This document shows, one piece after another, positions 1-9,689 of a DNA stretch of 64,000 nt. How positions within the stretch are numbered: the first letter of the stretch is position 1; the number at the start of each line of letters is the position of its first letter. The notes under the pieces were generated by a model. The model made no database searches. It had not been told where the DNA came from and saw only the letters and a list, made by a program, of their open reading frames with translations. Source of the DNA: Variovorax sp. UMC13 (GTDB taxonomy: Bacteria; Pseudomonadota; Gammaproteobacteria; Burkholderiales; Burkholderiaceae_C); NCBI RefSeq assembly GCF_014170375.1, contig NZ_LZZW01000032.1:62001-126000 (forward strand), given 5' to 3'. The position numbers and the translations under genes were made by a program.

Positions 1-141
1 GGTGATGTTGTTGGCAGTCAGCGCGAAGCGGTCGATGCGCATGCGCACCTGGCCGTCGGCCAGGGGCGGGTCGTCGACGGTCTGCAGGCGCGTGGTGGCG
101 AGCTGGTCCTTGCGGACCTGGAAGCGGGTGGTGGTGTGCAT
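1..141 (-). CDS. DUF2855 family protein (5' part only)
   Basis: Only the first 47 codons lie in the window; the gene runs off the left edge. The N-terminus begins MHTTTRFQVRKDQ and contains RIDRFALTANNIT, which I recognise as typical of the DUF2855 family. These are proteins of about 350-370 residues, distantly related to medium-chain reductases, with no established role that I know of. The start is the ATG at 141. Family recognition rests on memory of the N-terminal consensus, and the rest of the protein cannot be checked here. Confidence 0.7.
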   Translation of the reverse strand, partial: MHTTTRFQVRKDQLATTRLQTVDDPPLADGQVRMRIDRFALTANNIT

Positions 142-257
142 GGGGCGGTCTCCACGGGGCGTGAATGGGGGGGCCGGCAGCCACCTTAGCCGCGCCGGAT
201 GAAAACGGCCATCGCGCCCGGTGCACGCTCGTCACGCGCGAGACAAGCGTCGCCATG

Positions 258-290
258 AAAAAAAGCGCCCCGGCGGGTGGCCGGGGCGCC
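258..290 (-). terminator. Intrinsic terminator of ohr
   Basis: A perfect 10-bp stem (265-274 with 280-289) with a 5-nt loop is followed on the minus strand by seven T residues (258-264). It sits 25 nt beyond the ohr stop codon, so it most likely ends the ohrR-ohr transcript. Confidence 0.85.
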
Positions 291-314
291 TTGTCGTGCT
301 GCGGGGACGCGGGA

Positions 315-740
315 TCAGGCGATCGTCAGCGTCACGTCGATGTTGCCGCGGGTGGCGTTCGAGTACGGGCAGACCTGGTGGGCGGTGTCGACCAGCTTCT
401 GCTTCGTTTCGGCGTCCAGGCCGGGCAGCGTGATGGCGAGTTGCACGGCGATGCCGTAGGCCGCGCCGCCATTCGTCGGGCCGAGCGAGACCTTGGAGTC
501 GATGGCGACGTCTTCCGGCACCTTGACGCCGATCTTCGGGCCCACGGCCTTCATCGCGCCGATGAAGCAGGCGGCATAGCCGACCGCGAACAGCTGCTCG
601 GGGTTGGTGCCCGGCTTGCCCGAACCGGGCGAGCTCAGCTGCACGTCGATCGCGCCGTCGCTGCTCTTGCCTGCGCCATCGCGGCCGCCGGTGGTGTGGG
701 CTTCGGCGGTGTAGAGAACCTTGTCGAGTTTCGTGGTCAT
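315..740 (-). CDS. ohr: Organic hydroperoxide resistance protein Ohr
   Basis: 141-residue Ohr/OsmC-fold thiol peroxidase that reduces organic and fatty-acid hydroperoxides to alcohols in the cytoplasm, normally using lipoylated protein as electron donor. The two catalytic cysteines are visible: Cys58 in GYAACFIGAMK and Cys124 in VCPYSNATRGN, with the family's N-terminal KVLYTAEAHTTGGRDG. Length is typical. The ATG at 740 is preceded by an AAGGAACG ribosome site; longer in-frame readings run through ohrR and are not real. It lies 74 nt downstream of ohrR on the same strand, and I see no separate operator in that gap, so the two genes are probably co-transcribed. Confidence 0.95.
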   Translation of the reverse strand: MTTKLDKVLYTAEAHTTGGRDGAGKSSDGAIDVQLSSPGSGKPGTNPEQLFAVGYAACFIGAMKAVGPKIGVKVPEDVAIDSKVSLGPTNGGAAYGIAVQLAITLPGLDAETKQKLVDTAHQVCPYSNATRGNIDVTLTIA

Positions 741-814
741 GGTCGTTCCTTGAAGAGGAGGTGGGAAAAATGCTTCCGAAAGAAGAAGCGGTGGGATGGA
801 TCGGGTGTGTGCCG

Positions 815-1264
815 TCAGGCGGCCTTGATGCGGTCGCGCAGGGTCTGGATCTGCTGCGTCAGCGCGATGAGTTCGGGCACCGAGCACTGGGCCGCGGCCA
901 TCAGGCAGGCCGGCACATCGGCGGCGCGGGCCTTGAGCCGGCGGCCGGCGGCGGTGAGGGTGATGCGCACGCGGCGCTCGTCGGCCGCGTCGCGCATCCG
1001 CGTCAGGTAGCCGTTGGCCTCGAGGCGCTTGAGCAAGGGCGTGAGCGTGCCCGAATCGAGCGACAGGCGTTCGCCGAGCTCGGACACCATCTCGCCGTCG
1101 CGCTCCCACAGTGCGAGCATCACCAGGTACTGCGGGTAGGTGAGCTGCAGCTTCTCGAGCATCGGCTTGTAGAGCCGCGTCATCGCCAGCGAGGTGGAGT
1201 ACACGGCGAAGCACAGCTGGTTGTCCAGCTTGAGCATGTCGTCGAGGGTGGGGGCGAAGCGCAT
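815..1264 (-). CDS. ohrR: MarR-family peroxide-sensing repressor OhrR
   Basis: 149-residue winged-helix MarR protein. The reactive cysteine is Cys18 in LDNQLCFAVYS, the hallmark OhrR segment, and further cysteines near the C-terminus (PACLMAAAQCS) suggest the 2-Cys class that forms a disulfide when oxidised. The central part has the usual wing (LLKRLEANGYLTR...DERRVRITLT). In this family oxidation releases the repressor from DNA and induces ohr. I chose the ATG at 1264 because a longer reading would start with TTG inside the operator at 1282-1294. It is upstream of ohr, giving an autoregulated ohrR-ohr unit. Confidence 0.93.
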   Translation of the reverse strand: MRFAPTLDDMLKLDNQLCFAVYSTSLAMTRLYKPMLEKLQLTYPQYLVMLALWERDGEMVSELGERLSLDSGTLTPLLKRLEANGYLTRMRDAADERRVRITLTAAGRRLKARAADVPACLMAAAQCSVPELIALTQQIQTLRDRIKAA

Positions 1265-1281
1265 GGGCTGAACTATAGCGA

Positions 1282-1294
1282 ACAATTAAATTGT
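1282..1294. promoter_or_regulatory. OhrR operator
   Basis: ACAATTAAATTGT is a dyad with one unpaired central base, an AT-rich island in GC-rich DNA. It matches the CAATT-AATTG core known for OhrR operators in Bacillus and Xanthomonas. It lies 18-30 nt upstream of the ohrR start, where bound repressor would block transcription. Confidence 0.85.
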
Positions 1295-1393
1295 GTGCAA
1301 AGTAATTGCCGGGATGCCGTCAGGGTCGAAGCGACGGCGTCATGGCGCCGTCATGCAGCGCCACCTCTTTCCGGGGTGGCGCTGCAGGCGAAC

Positions 1394-2716
1394 TCAGTTC
1401 CCCATCAAGGCCTTGGCCACCGCATGGAAGGCCGGCAGCGTCAGCGGGTCGTTGCCGGCGTTGGCAGCAATCGGGTGCGCGGCGTAGCGCACGATCACCA
1501 TCTCGGCCTTCGGGTCGACGTAGATGCTCTGGCCGTGGATGCCGCGCGCCATGTAGGCCTGGTGCTCGTTGTGCGTGATCCACCACATGTCGCGGTACGA
1601 CCAGCCCGGCAGCAGCGCATAGCCGGCCTTGGCGAAGTCGGCCTTGCTCGCGCCGCGCGTGATGTCGGCCACCGCGGCCGCGGGAATCACCTGCTGCCCG
1701 TTGGCCCGGCCGCCGTTGCGCATCGTCTCGCCGAAGCGGGCCAGGTCGCGCAGCGTGGTGTTGAGCCCGCCGCCGCCCGACTCGGTGCCGATGCGGTCGA
1801 CCATGAAATAGGCGTCCTGCTCGGCGCCGATGCGGCGCCAGATCTTCTCGCTCATCAGCTCGGCCAGCGACTGGTTCGCTGCGCGCCGCAGGATCCAGGC
1901 CAGCACCTCGGCGTTGACCGTCTTGTAGGCGAAGGCTTCGCCGTGCGCGCCTTCCTTCTGCAGGGTCTTGAGGAAATCGTAGAAGGTCTTCGGACCGGCA
2001 TAGCCGGGCCCTTGCACGAGCATGCCGCCGGCGCGTGCGTAGTCCCAGATCTCGGCCTTGGGATCGGCGTAGTTCTCGGAGTACTTCACGCCGATGGTCA
2101 TGTCCATCACCTGGCGCACGGTGGCGTCGCCGTAGGCGCTGTCCTTGAGTTCGGGGATGTATTTCGTGACCGGGGCGTTCGTGTCGAGCCGGCCCTCGGC
2201 CGCCAGGATCGCGGCCAGCGTGCCGACGAAGGATTTGGTCACCGACATCGCCAGGTGCGGCCGTTCGGGCGTGAGCGCGCCGAAGTACTTCTCATAGACC
2301 ACCTGGCCGCGGTGCAGCACCAGGATGCCGTCGGTGTAGGTGCGCGTCACCATCTGGCCGAAGTTCATCGTCTCGCCGCCGATCGCCTGGAAGCTGATGC
2401 CATCGAGGTCGCGCGGCGCCGCAGGCAGGGGCGACCCCGCGCCGCTGCCACGCCACACGTTGGACGTCGGCACCGTCTCGCGCACATGGGAGAAGGTCCA
2501 GCGGTTGCGGGGGAAGACACCGCCCACGCCGTTCTCGAAGACGATGAGCTTGTCGGGCGGCGGCGGGAAGCCCTGCATCCAGCCCAGCGCCTCGACCGAG
2601 GTCGCCGCGGGATCGGGCAGCTTGGGCGGCGGCGTCTGTGCACTGGCGATGTTCATCGCGAACAGTGTGCCAGCGGCCAGCGATGCCGCGCGGCGCAGGA
2701 GGGATGGAACAGGCAT
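1394..2716 (-). CDS. Exported serine hydrolase, beta-lactamase/6-aminohexanoate-dimer hydrolase family
   Basis: 440-residue protein with an N-terminal signal peptide (about residues 1-26, cleavage near ASA-Q) and a class-C beta-lactamase-like fold. The nucleophile motif is Ser158-Val-Thr-Lys161 (SxxK) in AMSVTKSF. A YSEN segment near residue 212 and a later Gly-rich stretch (ESGGGG) fit this family. Such proteins are esterases or amide hydrolases of the NylB/EstB type; the substrate cannot be inferred. The ATG at 2716 is directly followed by the signal sequence. It is 68 nt downstream of the enoyl-CoA hydratase gene on the same strand, so the two may share a transcript. Confidence 0.85.
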   Translation of the reverse strand: MPVPSLLRRAASLAAGTLFAMNIASAQTPPPKLPDPAATSVEALGWMQGFPPPPDKLIVFENGVGGVFPRNRWTFSHVRETVPTSNVWRGSGAGSPLPAAPRDLDGISFQAIGGETMNFGQMVTRTYTDGILVLHRGQVVYEKYFGALTPERPHLAMSVTKSFVGTLAAILAAEGRLDTNAPVTKYIPELKDSAYGDATVRQVMDMTIGVKYSENYADPKAEIWDYARAGGMLVQGPGYAGPKTFYDFLKTLQKEGAHGEAFAYKTVNAEVLAWILRRAANQSLAELMSEKIWRRIGAEQDAYFMVDRIGTESGGGGLNTTLRDLARFGETMRNGGRANGQQVIPAAAVADITRGASKADFAKAGYALLPGWSYRDMWWITHNEHQAYMARGIHGQSIYVDPKAEMVIVRYAAHPIAANAGNDPLTLPAFHAVAKALMGN

Positions 2717-2784
2717 GGGGGGGTCTCCTCTGTTGAAAAACCTGCGGGTGGGGCGAGCGGTGCGGATGCCGTCGCCCGGGTGTC

Positions 2785-3600
<816 letters not shown>

Positions 3601-3650
3601 CTCTTGTCTCCTGTCTTTTTGTTCTTCCTGCGCTCTATCTTCTCTTATCG

Positions 3651-3744
3651 CAGAACACCGCGGAACCGGCTTGCCGGGCCGCCGGTGTGGCCCCCTGGAA
3701 GGGGGAAGGGCGCCGCCACACGAAGCGGGCCAGCCCCTCGGGGG
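3651..3744 (-). repeat. Stop-codon-linked intergenic repeat, copy A
   Basis: About 94 bp starting directly after the TGA of the 3-hydroxyacyl-CoA dehydrogenase gene and reading away from it. It has a run of C/G (ccccc...ggggg), a CTTCC-centred hairpin, then ACACCGGCGGCCCGGC...GCCGGTTCCGCGGTGT, which can fold into a long stem. Closely similar copies are at 9546-9631 and 14231-14333, also immediately after stop codons. Confidence 0.75.
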
Positions 3745-4593
<849 letters not shown>

Positions 4594-4746
4594 GCGAGAA
4601 CTCCAAAAAAAAAGCAGAAAGAGGATGGGTGGAATGCTAACGAGGCGGCACGCTGTCGGCGGTCGCGTTCGTGCCATGGCCTGGAGGGCACCCGGTTGCA
4701 GGGATACATTGTCGTCGGCGGGCACGACGTCCGCACCCCTCGCCCC

Positions 4747-5217
4747 ATGCTCCACCTCAGCGACCAGATCTCGATCCTGCCCGCCACACCCGCGCAAAGC
4801 GACCAGCCGCCGCGCTGTGAACTGCGCATCGACGGGCGCGCCACCGGGCTGTGCCTGTCCGGCGTGGTGCTGGAAGCCGCGCTCCGGTGCGATGCGGGCT
4901 GGCTGCTGTTCCTCACCGACGACGTGCCGTTCGAGGACATGCTGAGCATCCATCTGCTAAACCCCGCGGGCACGTTGCGGCTGGACTCGGCGCGCATCGG
5001 CAGCGCCTATGCCACCGGAAACTTCCGCGCATTGCGGATCCAGCCGCCGGACACGCTGGCGTTCCACTTCATGGGCGGCACGCCCTGGAGCGTGCAACTG
5101 CTCGCCGTTCCCGCCTGGCGGTTGCCCTTCGTCGGGGAGCCTGCCGGCGTGCATCGCCCCTTCGGTTTCCGGGGCCGATTCGTCGTGCGCGGCGCGCCGC
5201 GGCCAGCGCCGCGCTGA
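4747..5217 (+). CDS. Conserved hypothetical protein
   Basis: 156 residues with no family I recognise. There is no signal peptide or membrane segment. The sequence alternates short hydrophobic strands (WLLFLTDDVPF, MLSIHLLNP, TLAFHFMGG, VQLLAVPAWRLPF), suggesting a small all-beta domain, perhaps PilZ-like, but no PilZ RxxxR or DxSxxG motif is seen. The ATG at 4747 is the first good start; a short in-frame extension upstream is possible. It is divergent from the dehydrogenase and ends 53 nt before purT. Codon use matches its neighbours, so it is probably real. Confidence 0.6.
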   Translation: MLHLSDQISILPATPAQSDQPPRCELRIDGRATGLCLSGVVLEAALRCDAGWLLFLTDDVPFEDMLSIHLLNPAGTLRLDSARIGSAYATGNFRALRIQPPDTLAFHFMGGTPWSVQLLAVPAWRLPFVGEPAGVHRPFGFRGRFVVRGAPRPAPR

Positions 5218-5270
5218 GGCAGGCACAGCGCTACGATGGCAACCCTCGACACCCTCTCATCGTTTGCACC

Positions 5271-6473
5271 ATGACCACCCTCGGCACCCCCCTGTCCCCC
5301 TCGGCCACCCGCGTGATGCTGCTCGGCTCCGGCGAGCTCGGCAAGGAGGTGCTGATCGCGCTGCAGCGCCTGGGCGTCGAGACCATCGCGGTCGACCGCT
5401 ACGAGAACGCGCCGGGCCAGCAGGTGGCGCACCATGCGCGCACCATCACGATGAGCGATCCGGCCCAGCTCAAGGCGCTGATCGAGGCCGAGCGCCCGCA
5501 CCTGGTGGTGCCCGAGATCGAGGCCATCGCCACGCCGATGCTGCAGGAGCTCGAAGCCGCGGGCGTGGTGCGCGTGATCCCGACCGCGCGCGCCGCGCGG
5601 CTCACGATGGACCGCGAAGGCATCCGTCGCCTGGCGGCCGAGACGCTGGGCGTGCCGACCAGCCCCTACAAGTTCTGCGATTCGCTGGCCGAGCTGCAGG
5701 CCGCCATCGATGCCGGCATCGGCTACCCCTGCATCGTCAAGCCCGTGATGAGCAGCTCGGGCAAGGGCCAGAGCAAGATCGACGGGCCCGCCGACGTGCA
5801 GAAAGCCTGGGACTACGCGATGGCCGGCGGCCGCGTGAGCCACGGCCGCGTGATCGTCGAGGGCTTCATCGACTTCGACTACGAGATCACGCTGCTGACC
5901 GTGCGCGCGCCCGACGCCCAGGCGGCGGTGCAGACGCACTTCTGCGAGCCCATCGGCCATGTGCAGGTGGGCGGCGACTATGTCGAGAGCTGGCAGCCGC
6001 ATCCGATGTCGCCGGTCGCGCTCAAGAAGGCACAGCAGATCGCGCGCGCCGTGACCGACGATCTGGGCGGCCAGGGCCTGTTCGGCGTCGAGCTCTTCGT
6101 CAAGGGCGAGGAGGTCTGGTTCAGCGAAGTCAGCCCGCGTCCGCACGACACCGGCATGGTGACCATGGCCACCCAGTGGCAGAACGAGTTCGAGCTGCAC
6201 GCGCGCGCGATCCTGGGCCTGCCGGTCGACACCACGCTCAAGAGCGCGGGCGCCAGCGCGGTGATCTACGGCGGCGTCGACGCCACCGGCATCGTGTTCG
6301 ACGGCGTGGCCGATGCGCTGTCGGTGCATGGCGTCGACATCCGCCTGTTCGGCAAGCCCGAGAGCTTCGTCAAGCGCCGCATGGGCGTGGCGCTCGCGCA
6401 TGCAGCCGATGTCGACACCGCACGCGTCAACGCCAAGGAAGCCGCCTCGCGCGTGAAGCCGCGCCAGGCCTGA
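5271..6473 (+). CDS. purT: Formate-dependent phosphoribosylglycinamide formyltransferase (GAR transformylase 2)
   Basis: 400-residue ATP-grasp enzyme that makes formyl-GAR from GAR, formate and ATP in cytoplasmic purine synthesis. It shows the N-terminal GSGELGKEV nucleotide-fold motif, the ATP-grasp segment CIVKPVMSSSGKGQS, the EGFIDFDYEITLLTVR stretch and EVSPRPHDTGMVTM, all characteristic of PurT. Length is normal. The ATG at 5271 gives MTTLGTPL. The downstream esterase gene begins 37 nt later on the same strand. Confidence 0.97.
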   Translation: MTTLGTPLSPSATRVMLLGSGELGKEVLIALQRLGVETIAVDRYENAPGQQVAHHARTITMSDPAQLKALIEAERPHLVVPEIEAIATPMLQELEAAGVVRVIPTARAARLTMDREGIRRLAAETLGVPTSPYKFCDSLAELQAAIDAGIGYPCIVKPVMSSSGKGQSKIDGPADVQKAWDYAMAGGRVSHGRVIVEGFIDFDYEITLLTVRAPDAQAAVQTHFCEPIGHVQVGGDYVESWQPHPMSPVALKKAQQIARAVTDDLGGQGLFGVELFVKGEEVWFSEVSPRPHDTGMVTMATQWQNEFELHARAILGLPVDTTLKSAGASAVIYGGVDATGIVFDGVADALSVHGVDIRLFGKPESFVKRRMGVALAHAADVDTARVNAKEAASRVKPRQA

Positions 6474-6510
6474 CCCACCCCTCCATCCACCCCCCGGAAG
6501 AGAGCGACCG

Positions 6511-7440
6511 ATGCTGCATCCCCAGGCCCGTGCCCTGCTCGATCTGATGAAGGAACGCGGCGTGCCGCCCACGCACACGCTCTCGCCGGCCGAGGCCCGC
6601 GCCACCTACCGCGAGCGTCGCACCTTCACCCAGCCCGATGCGCCCGAGGTGGCGGAGGTCCGCGATCTGCAGGCCGAGGGGATTCCGTTGCGGCTCTACC
6701 GCCCGCTGGGTGCCAAGGCCGATGCGGTGCTGCCGGTGCTGGTCTACTTCCACGGCGGCGGCTGGGTCATCGGCGACCTCGACACGCACGACGTGCTGTG
6801 CCGCGGCCTGGCCAACGGCGCGGGCTGTGCAGTGCTCGCGGTCGACTACCGCATGGGGCCCGAGCATCGCTTCCCCGCGGCCGTCGACGACGCGCTCGCC
6901 GCCACGCGCTGGGTCCATGCCCACGCCGCGTCGCTGGGCCTCGATGCGCAGCGGCTCGCGGTGGGCGGCGACAGCGCGGGCGGCAACCTCGCGGCCGTGG
7001 TGGCGATCGCGGCGCGCGATGCGGGCGACCTGCCGATCGCCTTCCAGCTGCTGATCTACCCGGCCACCGACATGCGGCGCGGCCAGCCCTCGCACAGCAC
7101 CAACGGCGAGGGCTACCTGCTCACGCGCGACACGCTGGCCTACTTCCACGACCACTACATCGACGACGCCCGGCATGACCTCGACTGGCGCGCCTCGCCG
7201 TTGCTGCACCCCGACCTGTCGAGGCTGCCGCCCGCGCTGGTGCTCACCGCCGGCTACGACCCGCTGCGCGACGAAGGGCTGGACTACGCGGATGCGCTGG
7301 CCGCGGCCGGCAACCGCAGCAGCCATGTCTGTTTCGAGCGCCAGATCCACGGTTTCCTGCCCATGGGCCGGGTGCTCGACGAAGCGAACACCGCGCTCGC
7401 GCTGTGCGCGGCCGAACTGCGGCGCGCCTTGCAGGCTTGA
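6511..7440 (+). CDS. Alpha/beta hydrolase, HSL-family esterase
   Basis: 309-residue cytoplasmic carboxylesterase of the hormone-sensitive-lipase (bacterial family IV) group. The oxyanion motif HGGG is in VYFHGGGWVIGD, the nucleophile is in GGDSAGGNLA, the acid is in AGYDPLRDEG and the histidine in IHGFLPMG. The natural substrate is unknown; the family hydrolyses short-chain acyl esters. It follows purT by 37 nt and converges on the TetR gene, whose stop codon lies 4 nt away. Confidence 0.92.
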   Translation: MLHPQARALLDLMKERGVPPTHTLSPAEARATYRERRTFTQPDAPEVAEVRDLQAEGIPLRLYRPLGAKADAVLPVLVYFHGGGWVIGDLDTHDVLCRGLANGAGCAVLAVDYRMGPEHRFPAAVDDALAATRWVHAHAASLGLDAQRLAVGGDSAGGNLAAVVAIAARDAGDLPIAFQLLIYPATDMRRGQPSHSTNGEGYLLTRDTLAYFHDHYIDDARHDLDWRASPLLHPDLSRLPPALVLTAGYDPLRDEGLDYADALAAAGNRSSHVCFERQIHGFLPMGRVLDEANTALALCAAELRRALQA

Positions 7441-7443
7441 TTG

Positions 7444-8118
7444 CTAGCTGCCGGCCTTGGCGCGCCGGCCCTTCGCGGCCGGGCGCAGCCCGTGGATCAC
7501 ATGGTCCGCGAAGGCCGCGGCGATCGCGTCGCCGCGGGTCTCGCCCTTCTCGGTGAACCAGCGGTTGATGTTGTTGATCGCCCCCATGAAGAAGAACACC
7601 GCGAGCTTAGGGTCGCAGGGCGCGATCGCGCCTTCGTCGATGCAGCGCGTGACCAGCGCGCGCAGCTGCGTGTCGACCACGCGGCGGCGCTGCTGGATCA
7701 GTGCGTGGTGCTGCGCGGTCATCGAGTAGTACTCGGTCAGCACCACGCAGGTGCCGAGTTCGCTGGTCATCTTGCGGATGTAGCGCTCGACGAAGTCGCG
7801 CAGCGCCTCGAGCGCCGCGGGCTGCCCGGCCTCGGCTTCGGCCAGCGCCTCCTCGGCCATGCCGATGGCCAGCCGATGGCACTCGTAGAGGATCTCGTGC
7901 TTGTTCTTGACGTAGCGGTAGAGCGCGGGCTTGGTCACGGCCAGCGCGTTCGCGATGTCGTCCAGCGTGGTGTTGTGGAAGCCCTTGACGCCGAAGGTGC
8001 GGCCGGCGGCGGCGATCAGCGCGCGCTTGCGGATCTCGCGCGGGTCGGGCGTGCCGGCCAGCGCGTTGTTCCAGCGCGGCGGCTTCGGCGGGGTTTTGAC
8101 TTTGGACGTGGGAGCCAT
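7444..8118 (-). CDS. TetR-family transcriptional regulator
   Basis: 224-residue repressor. The N-terminal helix-turn-helix is in RALIAAAGRTFGVKGFHNTTLDDIA...LAVTKPALYRYVKNK (about residues 32-75); the C-terminal domain would bind a ligand, in related regulators often an acyl-CoA. It is divergent from the catabolic operon starting at 8286, and two clean dyads lie between them (8175-8217), so it most likely represses that operon and itself. The start is the ATG at 8118. Confidence 0.9.
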   Translation of the reverse strand: MAPTSKVKTPPKPPRWNNALAGTPDPREIRKRALIAAAGRTFGVKGFHNTTLDDIANALAVTKPALYRYVKNKHEILYECHRLAIGMAEEALAEAEAGQPAALEALRDFVERYIRKMTSELGTCVVLTEYYSMTAQHHALIQQRRRVVDTQLRALVTRCIDEGAIAPCDPKLAVFFFMGAINNINRWFTEKGETRGDAIAAAFADHVIHGLRPAAKGRRAKAGS

Positions 8119-8174
8119 GGATGCAGGGGATTGTGGGCCAAGCGCGCAGCGGGTCTGCCCGCTTGACGCCTCGC

Positions 8175-8217
8175 CTTGTCGTTCCTATATTAACGACAAG
8201 TTACTGCAGAGTAACTT
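8175..8217. promoter_or_regulatory. Paired dyads, likely TetR operators
   Basis: Two adjacent inverted repeats: CTTGTCGT (8175-8182) with ACGACAAG (8193-8200), and AAGTTACT (8198-8205) with AGTAACTT (8210-8217). Both have perfect 8-bp arms and they overlap by three bases. The second, with a 4-bp centre, has the size and form of a TetR-family operator. The AT-rich stretch between the arms of the first (TATATTAA) could be a -10 element. Confidence 0.75.
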
Positions 8218-8285
8218 TCATTGACCGCAAAGAACCGAGCGGGCACGGGCCTCCCGCGCACCGACTTCCTCCGGAGACAAACACC

Positions 8286-9545
8286 ATGGCATTCCTTCGT
8301 TCCCTGGGCCGCTCGCTGTGCGTGGGCGCCGCGCTCCTTCCCTGGGCGCTGGTCGCGACCGCGCAGGCGCAACCGACGCTCAAGATCGCCCACATCGACA
8401 CCTTCTCGGGCCCCACCGCCTCGACCGGCGTCACGGTGGCCAAGACGCTGCTCTATGCGGTGGACCTGATCAACGAGCGCGGCGGCGTGCTGGGCCGCAA
8501 GCTCGAGGTGGTGCCGCTGGACAACGCGGGCGATCCGGCCAAGGCGATCTCGATGCTCAACAGCACCATCGACCAGAAGATCAATTTCATGGTGCAGGCC
8601 GGCAACTCGGGCATCGCGGGCGCGCTGCAGGGCGCGATCGAGAAGCACAACGCGCGCAATCCCGACTCGCGGGTGCTCTACCTCAACTACGGCTCGGCGC
8701 TGCCCGAGCTGACCGGCGAGAAGTGCAGCTTCTGGATGTTCCGCTTCGAGGCGCACCAGCTGATGAAGATGTACGCCATCGCCGACTACGTGAAACAGAA
8801 CCCGCAGATCAAGAAGATCTACCTGATCAACCAGGACTACGCCTTCGGCCGCCAGGTCAGCGCCGACGCGCGCGCCATCATCGGCAAGGCGCGGCCCGAC
8901 GTGCAGTTCGTCGGCGACGACTTCCATCCCTTCGGCAAGGTCAAGGACTTCGCGCCCTACGTGCTCAAGATCAAGCAGTCGGGCGCCGACACGGTGCTCA
9001 CCGGCAACTGGGGCAACGACCTCTCGCTGCTGGTGCGGGCGAGCAAGGAGTCGGGCTCGAACGCCCGCTATGTGACCTACTACGGCGGCCTGTTCGGCGT
9101 GCCCACTTCGATCGGCGCGGCGGGGGAAGACACGGTGTTTCAGATCTCCTCGTGGCACCCCAACGTGCCGGTCGAGGACAAGCAGCCGGCGCTCGAGAAG
9201 TACCAGCGCGACTTCAAGGCCAAGTACGGCGAGGACCTCTACTACACCTCGATCCTGGTGCAGATGGACATGCTGGCGCGCGCGATCCAGAAGGTGGGCA
9301 ACACCACCGACCTGGTGAAGATCGCGCAGGCGCTCGAGGGCATGGAGTACGACTCGCCCTTCGGCAAGATCCAGATGCGCAAGGAAGACCACCAGGCCAC
9401 GCATCCGCTGTACATCAACCAACTGGTGAAGGGCGTCAAGTACGACGCCGAAGGCCTGGGCATGGGGTGGAAGACGGTGGCGAAGGTGCCGGGGCCCGTC
9501 ACCGAACTGCCCGTGAACTGCCAGATGAACCGTCCGGGCGTATGA
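8286..9545 (+). CDS. ABC transporter substrate-binding protein, branched-chain amino acid (LivK-like) type
   Basis: 419-residue periplasmic type-1 binding protein. The signal peptide covers about residues 1-28 (cleavage near AQA-Q). The mature part begins TLKIAHIDTFSGPTASTGV and shows LINERGGVLGRKLEVVPLD, typical of Leu/Ile/Val-type binding proteins that in betaproteobacteria often carry aromatic or acyl compounds. No permease or ATPase gene is next to it. It heads an operon of two SDRs, an acyl-CoA ligase and a thiolase, so its ligand may be the acid degraded by that operon. An ACTTCCTCCGGAGAC segment gives the ribosome site. Confidence 0.92.
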   Translation: MAFLRSLGRSLCVGAALLPWALVATAQAQPTLKIAHIDTFSGPTASTGVTVAKTLLYAVDLINERGGVLGRKLEVVPLDNAGDPAKAISMLNSTIDQKINFMVQAGNSGIAGALQGAIEKHNARNPDSRVLYLNYGSALPELTGEKCSFWMFRFEAHQLMKMYAIADYVKQNPQIKKIYLINQDYAFGRQVSADARAIIGKARPDVQFVGDDFHPFGKVKDFAPYVLKIKQSGADTVLTGNWGNDLSLLVRASKESGSNARYVTYYGGLFGVPTSIGAAGEDTVFQISSWHPNVPVEDKQPALEKYQRDFKAKYGEDLYYTSILVQMDMLARAIQKVGNTTDLVKIAQALEGMEYDSPFGKIQMRKEDHQATHPLYINQLVKGVKYDAEGLGMGWKTVAKVPGPVTELPVNCQMNRPGV

Positions 9546-9631
9546 ACCACCCCCGTAGCGCCTGCGGCGCCTCCCCCTCCAGGGGGCGACACCGGCGGCC
9601 TGGCAGAGCCAGTTCCGCGGTGTCCCTGAAC
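9546..9631 (+). repeat. Stop-codon-linked intergenic repeat, copy C
   Basis: Begins immediately after the TGA of the binding-protein gene, in the same orientation relative to the gene as copies A and B. It contains the CCCCCTCCAGGGGG hairpin and GACACCGGCGGCCTGGC...GCCAGTTCCGCGGTGTC. The changed bases in the inner stem (CTGGC with GCCAG instead of CCGGC with GCCGG) keep the pairing, which argues for a selected RNA structure. Confidence 0.75.
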
Positions 9632-9689
9632 TTTGGCCTTGAAGGTTTCACGCGTCGTGCTTCGTGCGACGGTGCGAGGGAGGCCTGAG

